Of a DNA stretch of 64,000 nt, positions 16,205-25,122 are shown piece after piece; the stretch's first letter is position 1, and the number at the start of each line of letters is the position of its first letter. Origin of the DNA: Spirochaetota bacterium. Its GTDB lineage: Bacteria; Spirochaetota; Spirochaetia; SPDA01; JAJSAL01. Both the position numbers and the translations under genes were made by a program. The stretch is taken from the NCBI GenBank assembly GCA_024274705.1, contig JAJSAL010000173.1, positions 1-64,000 on the forward strand. The letters are read 5' to 3'. The notes under the pieces are model-generated. The model was not told the DNA's origin, searched no databases, and worked only from the letters and a program-made list of their open reading frames with translations.

Positions 16205-18490
16205 ATGAAGAAGCTGTTAATTGTAACTGTTCTGTTGACGGGCTCGATCGTTCATCTTTTTGCCGCGCAAGGCAATCTTCCCGGTAAGGTCGATTTGATG
16301 TGGGTTGCCTGGCTTGGTTCGGTATCTGCATTGAGCTTCGCCTTCATTCTCACAGTGTATATAATGAAAAAAGACCCGGGAAATGAAAGGGTGAGGGAGA
16401 TAAGTTCTCATATCCTTGAAGGCGCAAACGCTTATCTCGGTCAACAGTATAAGATCGTGGGTATTTTTTTCGGTGTTATGTTCATCCTGTTTCTTTTTTT
16501 GGCATTCACTTTAAAACTGATATCAGTATTTGTACCCTTCGCATTCCTTACCGGCGGATTCTTCTCCGCCTTGTCGGGATTTCTGGGAATGTTCGTTGCC
16601 ACCCGGGCCAATTCCCGTACGGCCTGGGCGTCAAAAACGTCCCTCAATGCCGGGCTCCGTGTAGCATTTTCTTCCGGAACGGTTATGGGCATGGTGGTTG
16701 TGGGTCTCGGGATTCTGGATATTGCAATATGGTGGAAAATACTTACTCTGTTTCAACTTCCAGTGGAAAAAATTCCCCCGGTGATGATCACTTTCGGCAT
16801 GGGGGCATCTTCCATGGCTCTCTTTGCCCGTCTTGGCGGAGGAATCTTTACGAAAGCCGCTGATGTCGGAGCCGACCTGGTTGGAAAAATTGAAGCCGGG
16901 ATTCCGGAGGATGATCCGAGGAATCCCGCTGCAATTGCGGACAACGTCGGAGACAATGTAGGGGATGTAGCCGGTATGGGGGCGGACCTGTATGAATCCT
17001 ATGTCGGTTCGATTATAGCCACCATGGCTCTTGGCAGTGTCGCTTCCCTGAAGCTGGAAGGTATTGTTGCCCTGCAGCTGATCCAGATACCCCTTCTGAT
17101 TGCTGCTGTCGGAATTATCTGTTCCATTTTAGGTACCTTTTTCGTACGTACCAGGGAAGAAGCCTCTCAAAAGGAACTTCTCCGTGCGCTCCGAATCGGT
17201 ATCTATTGCACCACCGTTTTAATCGGTGTGGTTTCACTCTTCCTCATTGTTTCTATCCTCGGCAGCCGGATGATCGGATTGTGGGGTTCGGTGGTAACCG
17301 GTTTGATTGCAGGTAATATAATCGGTTTTGTTACCGAGTATTTCACGTCCGACAATTACAGACCGACAAGAGAACTGGCTGAAGAATCGCTTACCGGGCC
17401 GGCAACTGTAATTATAGGCGGACTTTCGCTGGGCATGGGCTCGACCCTGATCCCGGTTATAACCGTGGTTATCACAACCCTGGCAGCTTTTTTTCTTTCC
17501 GGCGGATTTCAGCATCCCGGCCTCGGACTCTACGGTATCGGTCTTTCCGCTGTGGGGATGCTTTCAACCCTGGGGATTACTCTGGCTACCGATGCCTACG
17601 GACCGGTGGCGGACAACGCCGGGGGTATCGCGGAAATGGCAAAACTCGAACCGGAGGTCCGGAAGAGGACAGATGCCCTTGATGCACTGGGCAACACTAC
17701 CGCAGCGACGGGGAAGGGCTTCGCAATCGGTTCCGCTGCCCTGACTGCCCTTGCACTCCTTGCAGAATATGCAAACAAGATAATCGAAGCCCTGGACCAT
17801 CTCATCAGCATGGGAAAAGAACCTTTCAGCATCGAACACTTTGACATCAGAATCCTGGAGATTGCCAAGACAACGGCAGGAAAAATCCAGTCGATACACC
17901 TGAATATCGATCTTCTCGACCCGAGGATTCTCGTCGGGCTTTTCCTCGGTTCTGTACTCCCCTTTGTGTTTGCGTCATTATCGATGAAAGCAGTCGGCAG
18001 GGCCGCCGGAGCCATGGTTCAGGAAGTTCGTAGGCAGTTCAGGGAAACCCCGGGTATTCTCGAAGGAACCGAGAAAGGAGATTATGCCAGGTGTGTTGCT
18101 ATTTCCACCAAGGGAGCCCAGCGGGAAATGATCCTGCCGTCCCTGCTTGCCATCGTTGCTCCGTTAATCGTGGGAATTCTTTTGGGTCCTTTTACGGTTA
18201 TCGCCATGCTTGCCGGCGCCGTAGGTTCAGGTTTTGTCCTGGCCATAATGATGGCAAACTCAGGAGGAGCCTGGGATAACGCAAAGAAACTCATAGAAGG
18301 AGGTTCTTATGGAGGAAAAGGCTCTGATTCCCACAAGGCATCCATCGTGGGTGATACAGTCGGCGATCCTTTCAAGGATACTTCGGGACCTTCGATAAAT
18401 ATTCTTATTAAACTGATGTCCATGGTGTCTATTGTATTCATACCTGTTATTCTGGTTCTTAATAATTTGTTTTTACAGTGGGTTCTGTGA
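16205..18490 (+). CDS. hppA: Membrane-bound ion-pumping pyrophosphatase, K+-dependent type
   Basis: A 761-aa, ~16-helix membrane pyrophosphatase that hydrolyses PPi to pump Na+ and/or H+. The substrate site [22 protein letters not shown] is intact, as are the later DNAGG and DNAKK acidic motifs. The [11 protein letters not shown] segment has Ala where K+-independent enzymes have Lys, indicating K+ dependence. In helix 6 the semi-conserved glutamate is Glu264 in LYESYVG, the position seen in the sodium-pumping Thermotoga enzyme; plant proton pumps carry it one turn later. A Na+-type pump is therefore favoured, though Na+/H+ dual pumping cannot be excluded. ATG 16205 is chosen over the TTG three bases earlier; GGGGTGG precedes it. 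Confidence 0.95.
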   Translation: MKKLLIVTVLLTGSIVHLFAAQGNLPGKVDLMWVAWLGSVSALSFAFILTVYIMKKDPGNERVREISSHILEGANAYLGQQYKIVGIFFGVMFILFLFLAFTLKLISVFVPFAFLTGGFFSALSGFLGMFVATRANSRTAWASKTSLNAGLRVAFSSGTVMGMVVVGLGILDIAIWWKILTLFQLPVEKIPPVMITFGMGASSMALFARLGGGIFTKAADVGADLVGKIEAGIPEDDPRNPAAIADNVGDNVGDVAGMGADLYESYVGSIIATMALGSVASLKLEGIVALQLIQIPLLIAAVGIICSILGTFFVRTREEASQKELLRALRIGIYCTTVLIGVVSLFLIVSILGSRMIGLWGSVVTGLIAGNIIGFVTEYFTSDNYRPTRELAEESLTGPATVIIGGLSLGMGSTLIPVITVVITTLAAFFLSGGFQHPGLGLYGIGLSAVGMLSTLGITLATDAYGPVADNAGGIAEMAKLEPEVRKRTDALDALGNTTAATGKGFAIGSAALTALALLAEYANKIIEALDHLISMGKEPFSIEHFDIRILEIAKTTAGKIQSIHLNIDLLDPRILVGLFLGSVLPFVFASLSMKAVGRAAGAMVQEVRRQFRETPGILEGTEKGDYARCVAISTKGAQREMILPSLLAIVAPLIVGILLGPFTVIAMLAGAVGSGFVLAIMMANSGGAWDNAKKLIEGGSYGGKGSDSHKASIVGDTVGDPFKDTSGPSINILIKLMSMVSIVFIPVILVLNNLFLQWVL

Positions 18491-18551
18491 GTGATCTGAA
18501 ATGATCAGGTCCATATACAAGATAAAAAAAATAGCGGAATCTGAAATTCCG

Positions 18552-18560
18552 TGATACAAT
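18552..18560 (+). promoter_or_regulatory. Extended -10 promoter of the glp-type operon
   Basis: TGATACAAT forms an extended -10 element without a recognisable -35. A short perfect hairpin (18535-18551) lies directly upstream. The predicted start is near 18567, just before the structured leader. Confidence 0.4.
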
Positions 18561-18570
18561 AGAGGACAGA

Positions 18571-18693
18571 GCAGGCGGTGAGAACGGGTTCAAGTATCGG
18601 GAAAGGTCTAATACAATGCCCCGAGGCGTCAGAACCGGTAAAAGCCATTAATCCTGGACTCAGGAGCGCCGACCTTTGTGTTCGGCCGCCTGC
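18571..18693 (+). ncRNA. Candidate structured RNA leader (possible riboswitch) before glpA
   Basis: A 123-nt region is closed by a perfect 8-bp helix: GCAGGCGG (18571-18578) with CCGCCTGC (18686-18693). Inside are GAAC/GTTC (18582-18591), TCGGG (18597-18601) with CCCGA (18620-18624), GGCG (18625-18628) with CGCC (18667-18670), and TCCTG-GACT-CAGGA (18652-18665). In addition AAAGGTC (18602-18608), lying in the loop of the TCGGG hairpin, is exactly complementary to GACCTTT (18671-18677), a 7-bp pseudoknot. The block starts about four bases after the predicted transcription start. I recall no matching riboswitch class. The pairing was found by eye; no folding energy or covariation is available. 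Confidence 0.45.
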
Positions 18694-18710
18694 AATATTT
18701 ATTCCCGCTA

Positions 18711-20168
18711 ATGGTAAAAGAAAATCAACTACAAAACCTGGTCAGTGCTGACGTTGCCGTCATCGGGGCGGGGGTAAGCGGCGCTTCCGTTGCCCGGACC
18801 CTTTCCAGGTATCAACTGGATGTGGTCCTTCTGGATAAGGAAGCGGATGTAGCCTTCCAGACGTCCAAGGCGAACAGCGGGATCATCCACGCCGGCTTCC
18901 ATCACAATAAAAAATATTTGAAAACCGAACTGGAACTTAAAGGGAACATGATGTTCGACCGCCTCCACCGGGAACTGAAGTTTCCCTTCTACCGGTGCGG
19001 GATCCTGGTGGTAGCGATGCAGCAGGAGGAACTCAAGTATATATGGCACCTGTACGAACAGGGACAGGAGAACGGGGTATTCGGCATGGAGATGTGCTCC
19101 CGGGAGAAGATGCTGGAACTGGAGCCTGGACTGAATAGTGATGTGGCAGGCGGCCTCTATGCGCCCAGTGGAGGTATCATCGAACCGTACCTCTATGGGT
19201 TTACCATGGTGGAATCGGCACAGAAGAACGGTGTAAAGGTGGTCATGGACTTCAATGTAACCAGTGCGGATTTTTCGGGCAATAGCTATATCATACGGTC
19301 CGAAGACGGCAGGATCGTTAAAGCCAGGTATGTGATCAACGCCGCGGGGCTCTACGCCGACGAGGTTTCCAGGATATTCGGAGGAGAAAAGTACACCATC
19401 CGCCCCAGGAAGGGGGAGTACTACGTGATGGACAGGACCACGAAGGCACGGCCGAAACACGTGCTTTTTCCTGTGCCCACCCCGGTATCCAAGGGGATCC
19501 TGATCATCCCTACCGTTGAGGGGACCGTGCTGATAGGTCCTACCGCGGAAGTAATAGAAGATAAGGAGGACCTGTCCACATCAACGGAGAAACTGCATAG
19601 CATCTTCGATGCATCCCGGAAGATGATGAAGGAGGTGTCCCAACATGATGTGATTACCACTTTTGCCGGGAGCAGGCCCTGTTTATCAAGCGACGATTTC
19701 TATATCGATGTCTCAGGCGTCGCCCCCCATTTTATCCAGGTCGCAGGAATCCAGTCTCCGGGATTGACCGCCTCCCCTGCCATCGGGGAGTATGTGAAGG
19801 ATTTACTAAAGAAAGCCGGGTGTGTGCTTATCGGAAAACCCGGGTTCGATCCTTCCCTGGACAGGGAGTACCGGTTCAGTGAAGTTTCCAGGGAAGAAGC
19901 GGACCGGCTGATCCATGAAAACCCCGCCTGCGGAAACATCGTGTGCAGGTGCGAGAACATCTCCGAGGAGGAGATCGTCACAGCGATCCGGAAGGGACAC
20001 CGTACTCTGGACGGGATCAAGTTTTACTCCAGGGCCGGTATGGGCCGGTGCCAGGGGGGCTTCTGTTCGTACAAGATTATGAAGATCATCATGCGGGAAA
20101 CCGGTATGAGGTATGACCGGATTACCAAGCACGGAAAGGGAAGCGTCCTCCTGGTGGATGAGCTGTAG
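18711..20168 (+). CDS. glpA: Glycerol-3-phosphate dehydrogenase-like FAD oxidoreductase (GlpA/LhgO family)
   Basis: A 485-aa FAD-dependent dehydrogenase of the DAO/GlpA family. The dinucleotide motif VIGAGVSGASVARTL opens the protein and a C-terminal BFD-like [2Fe-2S] domain follows (CRCENISEEEI ... GMGRCQGGFC). This is the anaerobic GlpA architecture and differs from aerobic GlpD. It probably oxidises glycerol-3-phosphate to dihydroxyacetone phosphate and passes electrons to the neighbouring flavoprotein. The ORF track begins at GTG 18678, which has AGGAG 11 bases upstream but lies inside the candidate RNA helix; ATG 18711 is used here and the true start is uncertain. It is the first gene of a three-gene unit. 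Confidence 0.82.
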   Translation: MVKENQLQNLVSADVAVIGAGVSGASVARTLSRYQLDVVLLDKEADVAFQTSKANSGIIHAGFHHNKKYLKTELELKGNMMFDRLHRELKFPFYRCGILVVAMQQEELKYIWHLYEQGQENGVFGMEMCSREKMLELEPGLNSDVAGGLYAPSGGIIEPYLYGFTMVESAQKNGVKVVMDFNVTSADFSGNSYIIRSEDGRIVKARYVINAAGLYADEVSRIFGGEKYTIRPRKGEYYVMDRTTKARPKHVLFPVPTPVSKGILIIPTVEGTVLIGPTAEVIEDKEDLSTSTEKLHSIFDASRKMMKEVSQHDVITTFAGSRPCLSSDDFYIDVSGVAPHFIQVAGIQSPGLTASPAIGEYVKDLLKKAGCVLIGKPGFDPSLDREYRFSEVSREEADRLIHENPACGNIVCRCENISEEEIVTAIRKGHRTLDGIKFYSRAGMGRCQGGFCSYKIMKIIMRETGMRYDRITKHGKGSVLLVDEL

Positions 20169-20180
20169 CGGAGCAGGCTG

Positions 20181-21437
20181 ATGAAAAATAGAGCATGCGA
20201 TGTGGTTGTTGTCGGTGGCGGTGCCGCAGGCATGGCGGCCTCCCTGGCGGTTCTGGAACAGGGGTATTCGTCTGCCATCGTTGAAAGGGAAGAGCGGCTC
20301 GGGGGTATCCTCCTCCAGTGTATCCATAACGGATTCGGCCTGACCGAGTTCAACGAAGAGCTGACCGGGCCTGAGTACGCGGAGAGTTTTTTTACCTCTG
20401 TACTCAAAAGTGATATCCAGGTATACGTGGATACCACGGTGACAGCCATAGAGCGCAGCCGGGAAGGCCTCGAGGTCTTTTTCGTGAACACCAGGGATGG
20501 TATTATACGAATGTCCTGCCGGGCCGTGGTTCTTGCCATGGGATGCCGGGAGCGGAACCGGGGGAACCTTCGTATCCCCGGGACACGGCCTGCCGGGGTG
20601 TACACTGCAGGGCTCGCCCAGCGGCTTATCAACATGGAAGGGTACATCCCCGGGAAAGAAGCGGTGATCATCGGCTCCGGTGATATCGGACTTATCATGG
20701 CGCGGCGGATGGTGTGGTCCGGGTGCAGGGTCCACGGGGTGGTGGAGATCCTCCCGTATCCGTCAGGGCTTACCCGGAATATCGTCCAGTGCCTTAAAGA
20801 TTTCGATATTCCCCTGTACTTACGCCACATCATTTCCCGGATCCATGGAAAGCACCGGGTGGAAGGGGTGGATGTGACACCCCTGGTTAACGGTATTCCT
20901 GATGAGGAGAACACCTTTTTTATACCCTGTGACACTCTTCTCCTTTCAGCCGGTTTGATCCCGGAAAATGAACTATCCAAGGAGGCTGGGGTAGTGATCA
21001 ACCCACAAACCGGCGGACCCCTGGTGGATTCCACCATGATGACCAGCGTGGAGGGGGTGTTTGCCGCAGGAAACGTCCTCCATGTACACGATATCGTGGA
21101 TTATGTCACCGAGGAAGCGAGAAGGACCGGCGGGTATGTGGCGGAGTACCTAACAGGATTCAAGCCTTCACTGCAGGTAAAGGTGAAGGCAGGAAGCAAT
21201 GTACGGTACGTGAACCCTGCCATGTTCAACCCGGAAAGACCGGACAGGTTGTATCTTCGCAGCCTGATCGTAAAGAACAAAGCAGTGGTGGATATATCTG
21301 TTGATGGAACTCCCCTCCAACAGATCAAACAACGGCATGTGCAGCCCTCGGAGATGATCTCTATTTCCTTGAGCGCCGCCGGCATCGATCCTTCGATTTT
21401 CACACCGGATTCCGCGATGGAGGTTAGCATCCTGTGA
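20181..21437 (+). CDS. NAD(P)/FAD-dependent oxidoreductase, partner of GlpA
   Basis: A 418-aa pyridine-nucleotide-disulfide-type flavoprotein. FAD motif VVVGGGAAGMAASLAVL is at residues 7-23, the second GxGxxG (IIGSGDIGLIMARRM, near 162) should bind NAD(P)H, and a C-terminal FAD block (GVFAAGNVLHVHDIVDYV) follows. No redox CxxC lies next to the first motif. In many anaerobes this protein sits between GlpA and a DUF1667 protein and is thought to transfer glycerol-3-phosphate electrons to NAD+ or another carrier. It lies 12 bp after glpA and overlaps the next gene by 4 bp. Confidence 0.85.
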   Translation: MKNRACDVVVVGGGAAGMAASLAVLEQGYSSAIVEREERLGGILLQCIHNGFGLTEFNEELTGPEYAESFFTSVLKSDIQVYVDTTVTAIERSREGLEVFFVNTRDGIIRMSCRAVVLAMGCRERNRGNLRIPGTRPAGVYTAGLAQRLINMEGYIPGKEAVIIGSGDIGLIMARRMVWSGCRVHGVVEILPYPSGLTRNIVQCLKDFDIPLYLRHIISRIHGKHRVEGVDVTPLVNGIPDEENTFFIPCDTLLLSAGLIPENELSKEAGVVINPQTGGPLVDSTMMTSVEGVFAAGNVLHVHDIVDYVTEEARRTGGYVAEYLTGFKPSLQVKVKAGSNVRYVNPAMFNPERPDRLYLRSLIVKNKAVVDISVDGTPLQQIKQRHVQPSEMISISLSAAGIDPSIFTPDSAMEVSIL

Positions 21438-21793
21438 AACGGGAGCTGATATGTATAAGCTGTCCTATAGGGTGTGAGCTGACGGTTGTCCGGAACAATG
21501 ATGGGACCCATTCCGTTCACGGGAATCAGTGTCCAAAGGGAGAGGACTATGCCCGGGAAGAGATCAATTCGCCGAAGCGGATCGTAACAACCACAGTAGC
21601 CCTGGAAAGTAATGTGAGGCTGCGGGTGCCTGTACGGACAAACAAGCCCCTGCCGGTGAAACAGATTCAGGGGATCCTTGAGGAACTCCATTCCATGAAA
21701 CTGAAGATTCCGGTTCGCCGGGGAGACCCGGTACTAAGGGATTTCCAGGGTACCCGAGTGGATGTGATTGCTTCCTTGTCGGTAGGTGTATAA
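21434..21793 (+). CDS. DUF1667 CxxC protein of the glycerol-3-phosphate module
   Basis: A 119-aa DUF1667 protein. The start (RELICISCPIGCELTV) has the C-x2-C-x3-C cluster, and a fourth cysteine lies in NQCPKGEDYA, giving four ligands for a [4Fe-4S] or zinc site. The C-terminal half carries the basic TVALESNVRLRVPVRTNKPLP region typical of the family. It is co-encoded with GlpA and the FAD oxidoreductase (4-bp overlap, GTG start), and probably mediates electron transfer within the complex. The biochemical role in the family is not firmly established. Confidence 0.85.
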   Translation: MKRELICISCPIGCELTVVRNNDGTHSVHGNQCPKGEDYAREEINSPKRIVTTTVALESNVRLRVPVRTNKPLPVKQIQGILEELHSMKLKIPVRRGDPVLRDFQGTRVDVIASLSVGV

Positions 21794-21996
21794 GCCGGTA
21801 CGAAACAGGTAATCTAACCCCTGTGTATTGCCTGATAGCATCATAGCCCTTTGGAAAAATAAAATCGCCGAGACTGTAAACACAGCGGAAATACTTTTTA
21901 TCAGGTTCCTGCGGAGACAAGATAACGATTGAAATAATGAGAGAGATACTCCTGTATGAAGCGGTTGCTTTATATATGCAGGTTTTTTCGGCCGGG

Positions 21997-23010
21997 TCAT
22001 CCCCGCGCCACTTCGACGGGTCGGCCGATCTCCAGGGACTTCTTCGCCGCAAGAGCGATTAACACCGAATTCAACGCGGCTTTACCGCCGGGAACATCGG
22101 TGCCTTCATTAACCGCTTTGACGAAATACCTGAGCTCTTCAGCAAAAGACTCGGCATACCTCTCCAGAAAGAAAAACATGGGTTTCTCCCACCGGACTCC
22201 ATCGGCATCACTTAAGGATACCCTGGACGGTGTGTCATTGGCACAGACGGCACAACCCTTACTGCCGAACACTTCGGCACGCTGATCGTAGCCGTAGGAG
22301 GCTTTTCGGGAATTATCGATAACTCCAAGGGCCCCGTTTTCAAACCAGAGTGTTGTGACGGCGGTGTCAATATCCCCTTCCCGGCCGATGGCAGGGTCAA
22401 TAAGAACAGCTCCTGCGGCATGTACCTTCATTACTTCACTTCCCGTGAGATACCGGGCCATGTCGAAATCATGGATGGCCATGTCCAGGAAAAGTCCGCC
22501 GGATACCCGGACATATTCCACAGGCGGGGGTTCGGGGTCCCGGGATGTAATACGCAGCAGATGCACGTCACCTACGGTTCCATCGGTAACGGCCTGACGC
22601 AGAGCCCGGAAATTGTGATCGAAACGGCGATTGAAACCGATCTGGAATACAACCCCGGCATCTTTCACCACTTCCAGGGTTTCCCTGATGACATCAGGAT
22701 CCTGATCCAGAGGCTTTTCGCAGAAGACATGCTTGCCGGCCAGAGCGGTTTCCCTGCTGATAGCTGCATGGGTGTTGGTAGGAGAACAGATCAGAACGGC
22801 ATCAATGTCGGGATCCCTCAATATATCCCTGTAGTCTCTGACTACCCTGGTAATCCCATGATCGGCCGCCCAGGCCGTCAGCTCCTCGCCGGCAAAGGGA
22901 TCGGCCAGCAGGGACACCTCGACACCGGTAACCCTGGTTGCCAGGTTGCCGGCGTGGACCTTACCGATCCGCCCCCCGCCGACGATTCCGAATCTTAAGT
23001 TTTTATGCAT
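21997..23010 (-). CDS. iolG: Gfo/Idh/MocA oxidoreductase, probable inositol 2-dehydrogenase
   Basis: A 337-aa NAD-dependent dehydrogenase. The Rossmann motif FGIVGGGRIGKVHAGNL is N-terminal, the EKPLDQDPD segment carries the conserved EKP lysine, and the DMAIHDFDMARYLTG region supplies the catalytic Asp/His. These fit IolG, which oxidises myo-inositol to scyllo-inosose. The neighbouring iolB supports that reading, but close relatives act on other sugars. CGGAG lies upstream of ATG 23010. A 182-bp gap with an iolE-like remnant separates it from iolB. Confidence 0.82.
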   Translation of the reverse strand: MHKNLRFGIVGGGRIGKVHAGNLATRVTGVEVSLLADPFAGEELTAWAADHGITRVVRDYRDILRDPDIDAVLICSPTNTHAAISRETALAGKHVFCEKPLDQDPDVIRETLEVVKDAGVVFQIGFNRRFDHNFRALRQAVTDGTVGDVHLLRITSRDPEPPPVEYVRVSGGLFLDMAIHDFDMARYLTGSEVMKVHAAGAVLIDPAIGREGDIDTAVTTLWFENGALGVIDNSRKASYGYDQRAEVFGSKGCAVCANDTPSRVSLSDADGVRWEKPMFFFLERYAESFAEELRYFVKAVNEGTDVPGGKAALNSVLIALAAKKSLEIGRPVEVARG

Positions 23011-23031
23011 ATTCTACTCCGTTTTCTCCAG

Positions 23032-23109
23032 TTACAGTCCTGTCTGTTCCCGGATGTAAAGCCGGGCCTTGAGCGCATATTCGAAGGGGTTGGTTTTCCC
23101 GGAGGCTGA
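23032..23109 (-). pseudogene. Remnant of an IolE-like (inosose dehydratase) C-terminus
   Basis: On the minus strand this stretch reads as an open C-terminus, GKTNPFEYALKARLYIREQ followed by TGL and a stop. It resembles the conserved tail of IolE/xylose-isomerase-like enzymes (NP-EYA---R-Y). No start codon or catalytic region precedes it, because iolB ends at 23193. It sits exactly where an iolE gene would be expected, between iolB and iolG, and is best explained as a deletion scar. The match is from memory of the family and is short. Confidence 0.4.
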
Positions 23110-23192
23110 TTCCGGATATATCCGCCCCGGCATCCTCGGGGTGGACCTGCCCCATACCCTGTTCGCTGTGACCCTGGTTGACCTCAGCGTTC

Positions 23193-24008
23193 TTATTTTG
23201 TCCCCTTATAGGGCCGTTCGGGCCAGATTTTCACATTTTTTTCAAGAAGCCATTCATGCTCCTTTCGGAAATACCTCGTTGCGGGCAGCCAGCGGTTACC
23301 GGTGAGATGGGGTATCATCCAGATGTAGTACATCGCGTACCCGGCGGCAGCCACTTGAGAGTGGGTTGTATCAGGATTGATCAGGCAGGTGCTCCGGTGC
23401 CTGACAATACCGGCGTCATCATCAAGGAGTGACACGCCGAATCCCTGACTGGGGAACATCCGGTAATGGTAAATCTCGGGATGGGGATGATCGTGAGGCG
23501 GATAACTGGACCATTTTCCCGGGTGATTGATCACCTCTCCCAAAACCATATTGGAGAACCCGGCATTCCCGCCGTCGAATACGGTACGAACGGTTCGTAT
23601 GGAAGCCTCGTTCAGAGTCCCGGCGCCGAAAACGTCGTTACGGATATCCTTCTTCCCGTAGTAAACCGACGGGAAATCCCTGTCATTGATACAGGCCTCA
23701 AAACAGAGTTCTGCGCCACCGGAACCGCCGATGAGCTTTATCGGTTTATCCGCAGGAACATGCAGGGCTTCGGGATTTTCATCAAAACAGGATACCCGGG
23801 TCGCTGTACGTTTTTCTTCCCTCCAGATGAAACGCACGTTGCCGCTGATAAGCATCAAGGCCCGTTCTTTACCGGTACTATCTTCCCAGACGTCGCCTTC
23901 GGCCAGCTTCAGGATTCCGAAATCCAACAGCAGCCCCCCGGTATTGCCTGCATCGCGGACGATCATGGTCATACCGTTTCTGAATGGCCTATTCTGATGT
24001 AAAATCAT
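23193..24008 (-). CDS. iolB: 5-deoxy-glucuronate isomerase
   Basis: A 271-aa bicupin of the IolB/KduI family, which converts 5-deoxy-glucuronate to 5-dehydro-2-deoxy-gluconate in inositol breakdown. The diagnostic block is SSYPPHDHPHPEIYHYRMFP, whose His and Glu residues bind the metal, followed by the QGFGVSLLDDDAG and HSQVAAAGYAMYYIW strands. Length fits the family. GGAGAAGGT directly precedes ATG 24008. No other inositol catabolic genes (iolC, iolD, iolE) are intact in the window. Confidence 0.9.
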   Translation of the reverse strand: MILHQNRPFRNGMTMIVRDAGNTGGLLLDFGILKLAEGDVWEDSTGKERALMLISGNVRFIWREEKRTATRVSCFDENPEALHVPADKPIKLIGGSGGAELCFEACINDRDFPSVYYGKKDIRNDVFGAGTLNEASIRTVRTVFDGGNAGFSNMVLGEVINHPGKWSSYPPHDHPHPEIYHYRMFPSQGFGVSLLDDDAGIVRHRSTCLINPDTTHSQVAAAGYAMYYIWMIPHLTGNRWLPATRYFRKEHEWLLEKNVKIWPERPYKGTK

Positions 24009-24174
24009 ACCTTCTCCAATTAAAATGATAAGAAAAACGATTCAGGAATAATAGAGAAAATGATCCAGGAGTGCAATCCCCGGAGAATGAATAAGTGCGG
24101 GATTCCACACGATACGGTGAAAAATGTCTGAAATAGAGTAAAAAGCGGTCTGGAAGAAATAATTCTGTTTATGT

Positions 24175-24291
24175 ATGATTATGAAACGCAAGCGGGCACC
24201 GGGAAACTATTGGTGTCCCATGAAAGACAATCATACAACTTTTACTGACTGCTATGCTTTCCCTGAAAGCGTCGTTGTCCGCTTTACATGA
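24175..24291 (+). CDS. Candidate 38-aa ORF overlapping the methyltransferase start
   Basis: ATG 24175 opens a 38-codon frame (MIMKRKRAPGNYWCPMKDN...) ending in a TGA that overlaps the next gene's ATG as ATGA (24288-24291). Neither this ORF nor the methyltransferase has a clear Shine-Dalgarno. If translated, it would couple to the downstream gene. An imperfect inverted repeat (GGGCACC / GGTGTCCC) lies inside. Coding status is uncertain. Confidence 0.25.
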   Translation: MIMKRKRAPGNYWCPMKDNHTTFTDCYAFPESVVVRFT

Positions 24292-25070
24292 ATATGTCCT
24301 TGAAAGAGATTCTTTCAGAAGAAGATTTCCGGCTCTACAGGGAGAACATTACCCTCCTGGAAGAGCAGGTGTTAGGTCATTTCCCCGGGGCTTATGAAGC
24401 AGCGGATATACTTCGGGGTATCCGAAGCGTCCCCCGGCACCTGTTTGTACATGCCGAATACCGGTATCTCGCGTACACCGACAATGCATTTCCCACGTGC
24501 CGCGGACTGACCACCTCCGCGCCGTCGGTGATTGCAGAGATGATTTTCCGGTCCGGTATCAGCCGGGGCGGCAGGTTCCTGGAGATCGGTACAGGCACAG
24601 GATATCAGGCGGCAGTCCTCGCGGAAATGGGGGTGCATGTCTTTACCATTGAAATAGACAGGGTTGTTTCGGCCTCGGCCAACCGGATCCTCTCCCGCTT
24701 AGGATATAAAACGGATAACACGATCCGGGATAAACGAGCCCTGGCGGAGGCGAAACGCACATTCTCCGCCATGCGCCGGCTGTTTCCCCACCGGGGGAGG
24801 ATAGAACTTCTGGCAGGAAACGGTGCCGGGGGACTTCCGGAACACGCCCCCTACCACGCGATCATTGTAGCTGCTGCGGTGCAGCATATGAAAGACATAT
24901 CCGGGCTGCACATGCAGTTACGGGACCGGGGCAGGCTCCTTTTCCCCTTCGGGTACAGGAATTCCCAGCGATTACATATCGTGGAACGGATACACGATAG
25001 ATTTATTACTTCGGTGATCGAGGGGGTCTCTTTCAGTTTTGTGCCGCTGACCCCTTCAAACGGCTGGTGA
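24288..25070 (+). CDS. pcm: Protein-L-isoaspartate O-methyltransferase-like protein
   Basis: A 260-aa SAM-dependent methyltransferase of the Pcm family, which repairs isoaspartyl residues. The substrate-side segment GLTTSAPSVIAEMI precedes the SAM motif I LEIGTGTGYQAAVLAEMG (around residues 98-116), and EIDR supplies the ribose-binding acidic residue. A ~40-residue insert (RDKRALAEAKRTFSAMRRLFPHRG) lies between motifs I and II and makes it longer than the usual ~210 aa. The family is clear; whether the insert changes substrate is unknown. No ribosome-binding site is visible. Confidence 0.8.
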   Translation: MNMSLKEILSEEDFRLYRENITLLEEQVLGHFPGAYEAADILRGIRSVPRHLFVHAEYRYLAYTDNAFPTCRGLTTSAPSVIAEMIFRSGISRGGRFLEIGTGTGYQAAVLAEMGVHVFTIEIDRVVSASANRILSRLGYKTDNTIRDKRALAEAKRTFSAMRRLFPHRGRIELLAGNGAGGLPEHAPYHAIIVAAAVQHMKDISGLHMQLRDRGRLLFPFGYRNSQRLHIVERIHDRFITSVIEGVSFSFVPLTPSNGW

Positions 25071-25083
25071 AATTAATTTTTTG

Positions 25084-25112
25084 TTGAATATCCTCAATCA
25101 AACTGATATAAT
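25084..25112 (+). promoter_or_regulatory. Promoter of the DUF4143 ATPase, near-leaderless
   Basis: TTGAAT (25084-25089), 17 bp, TATAAT (25107-25112). The predicted start is about 25119, four bases before ATG 25123. This argues against the ORF-track TTG start at 25081, which would be upstream of the transcript. Confidence 0.55.
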
Positions 25113-25122
25113 TGGACCTAAT

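Noticed and set aside
18571-18693. Cobalamin riboswitch before glpA
   Set aside because: GACTCAGGAG and CCCCG loosely recall the B12 box, but the GCCACTG and GGTG...TCC consensus parts are absent and the downstream genes are not B12-related.
18678-18710. GTG 18678 as the glpA start
   Set aside because: AGGAG is 11 bases upstream and the codon lies inside the closing helix region of the RNA. Not excluded, but ATG 18711 fits the RNA model better.
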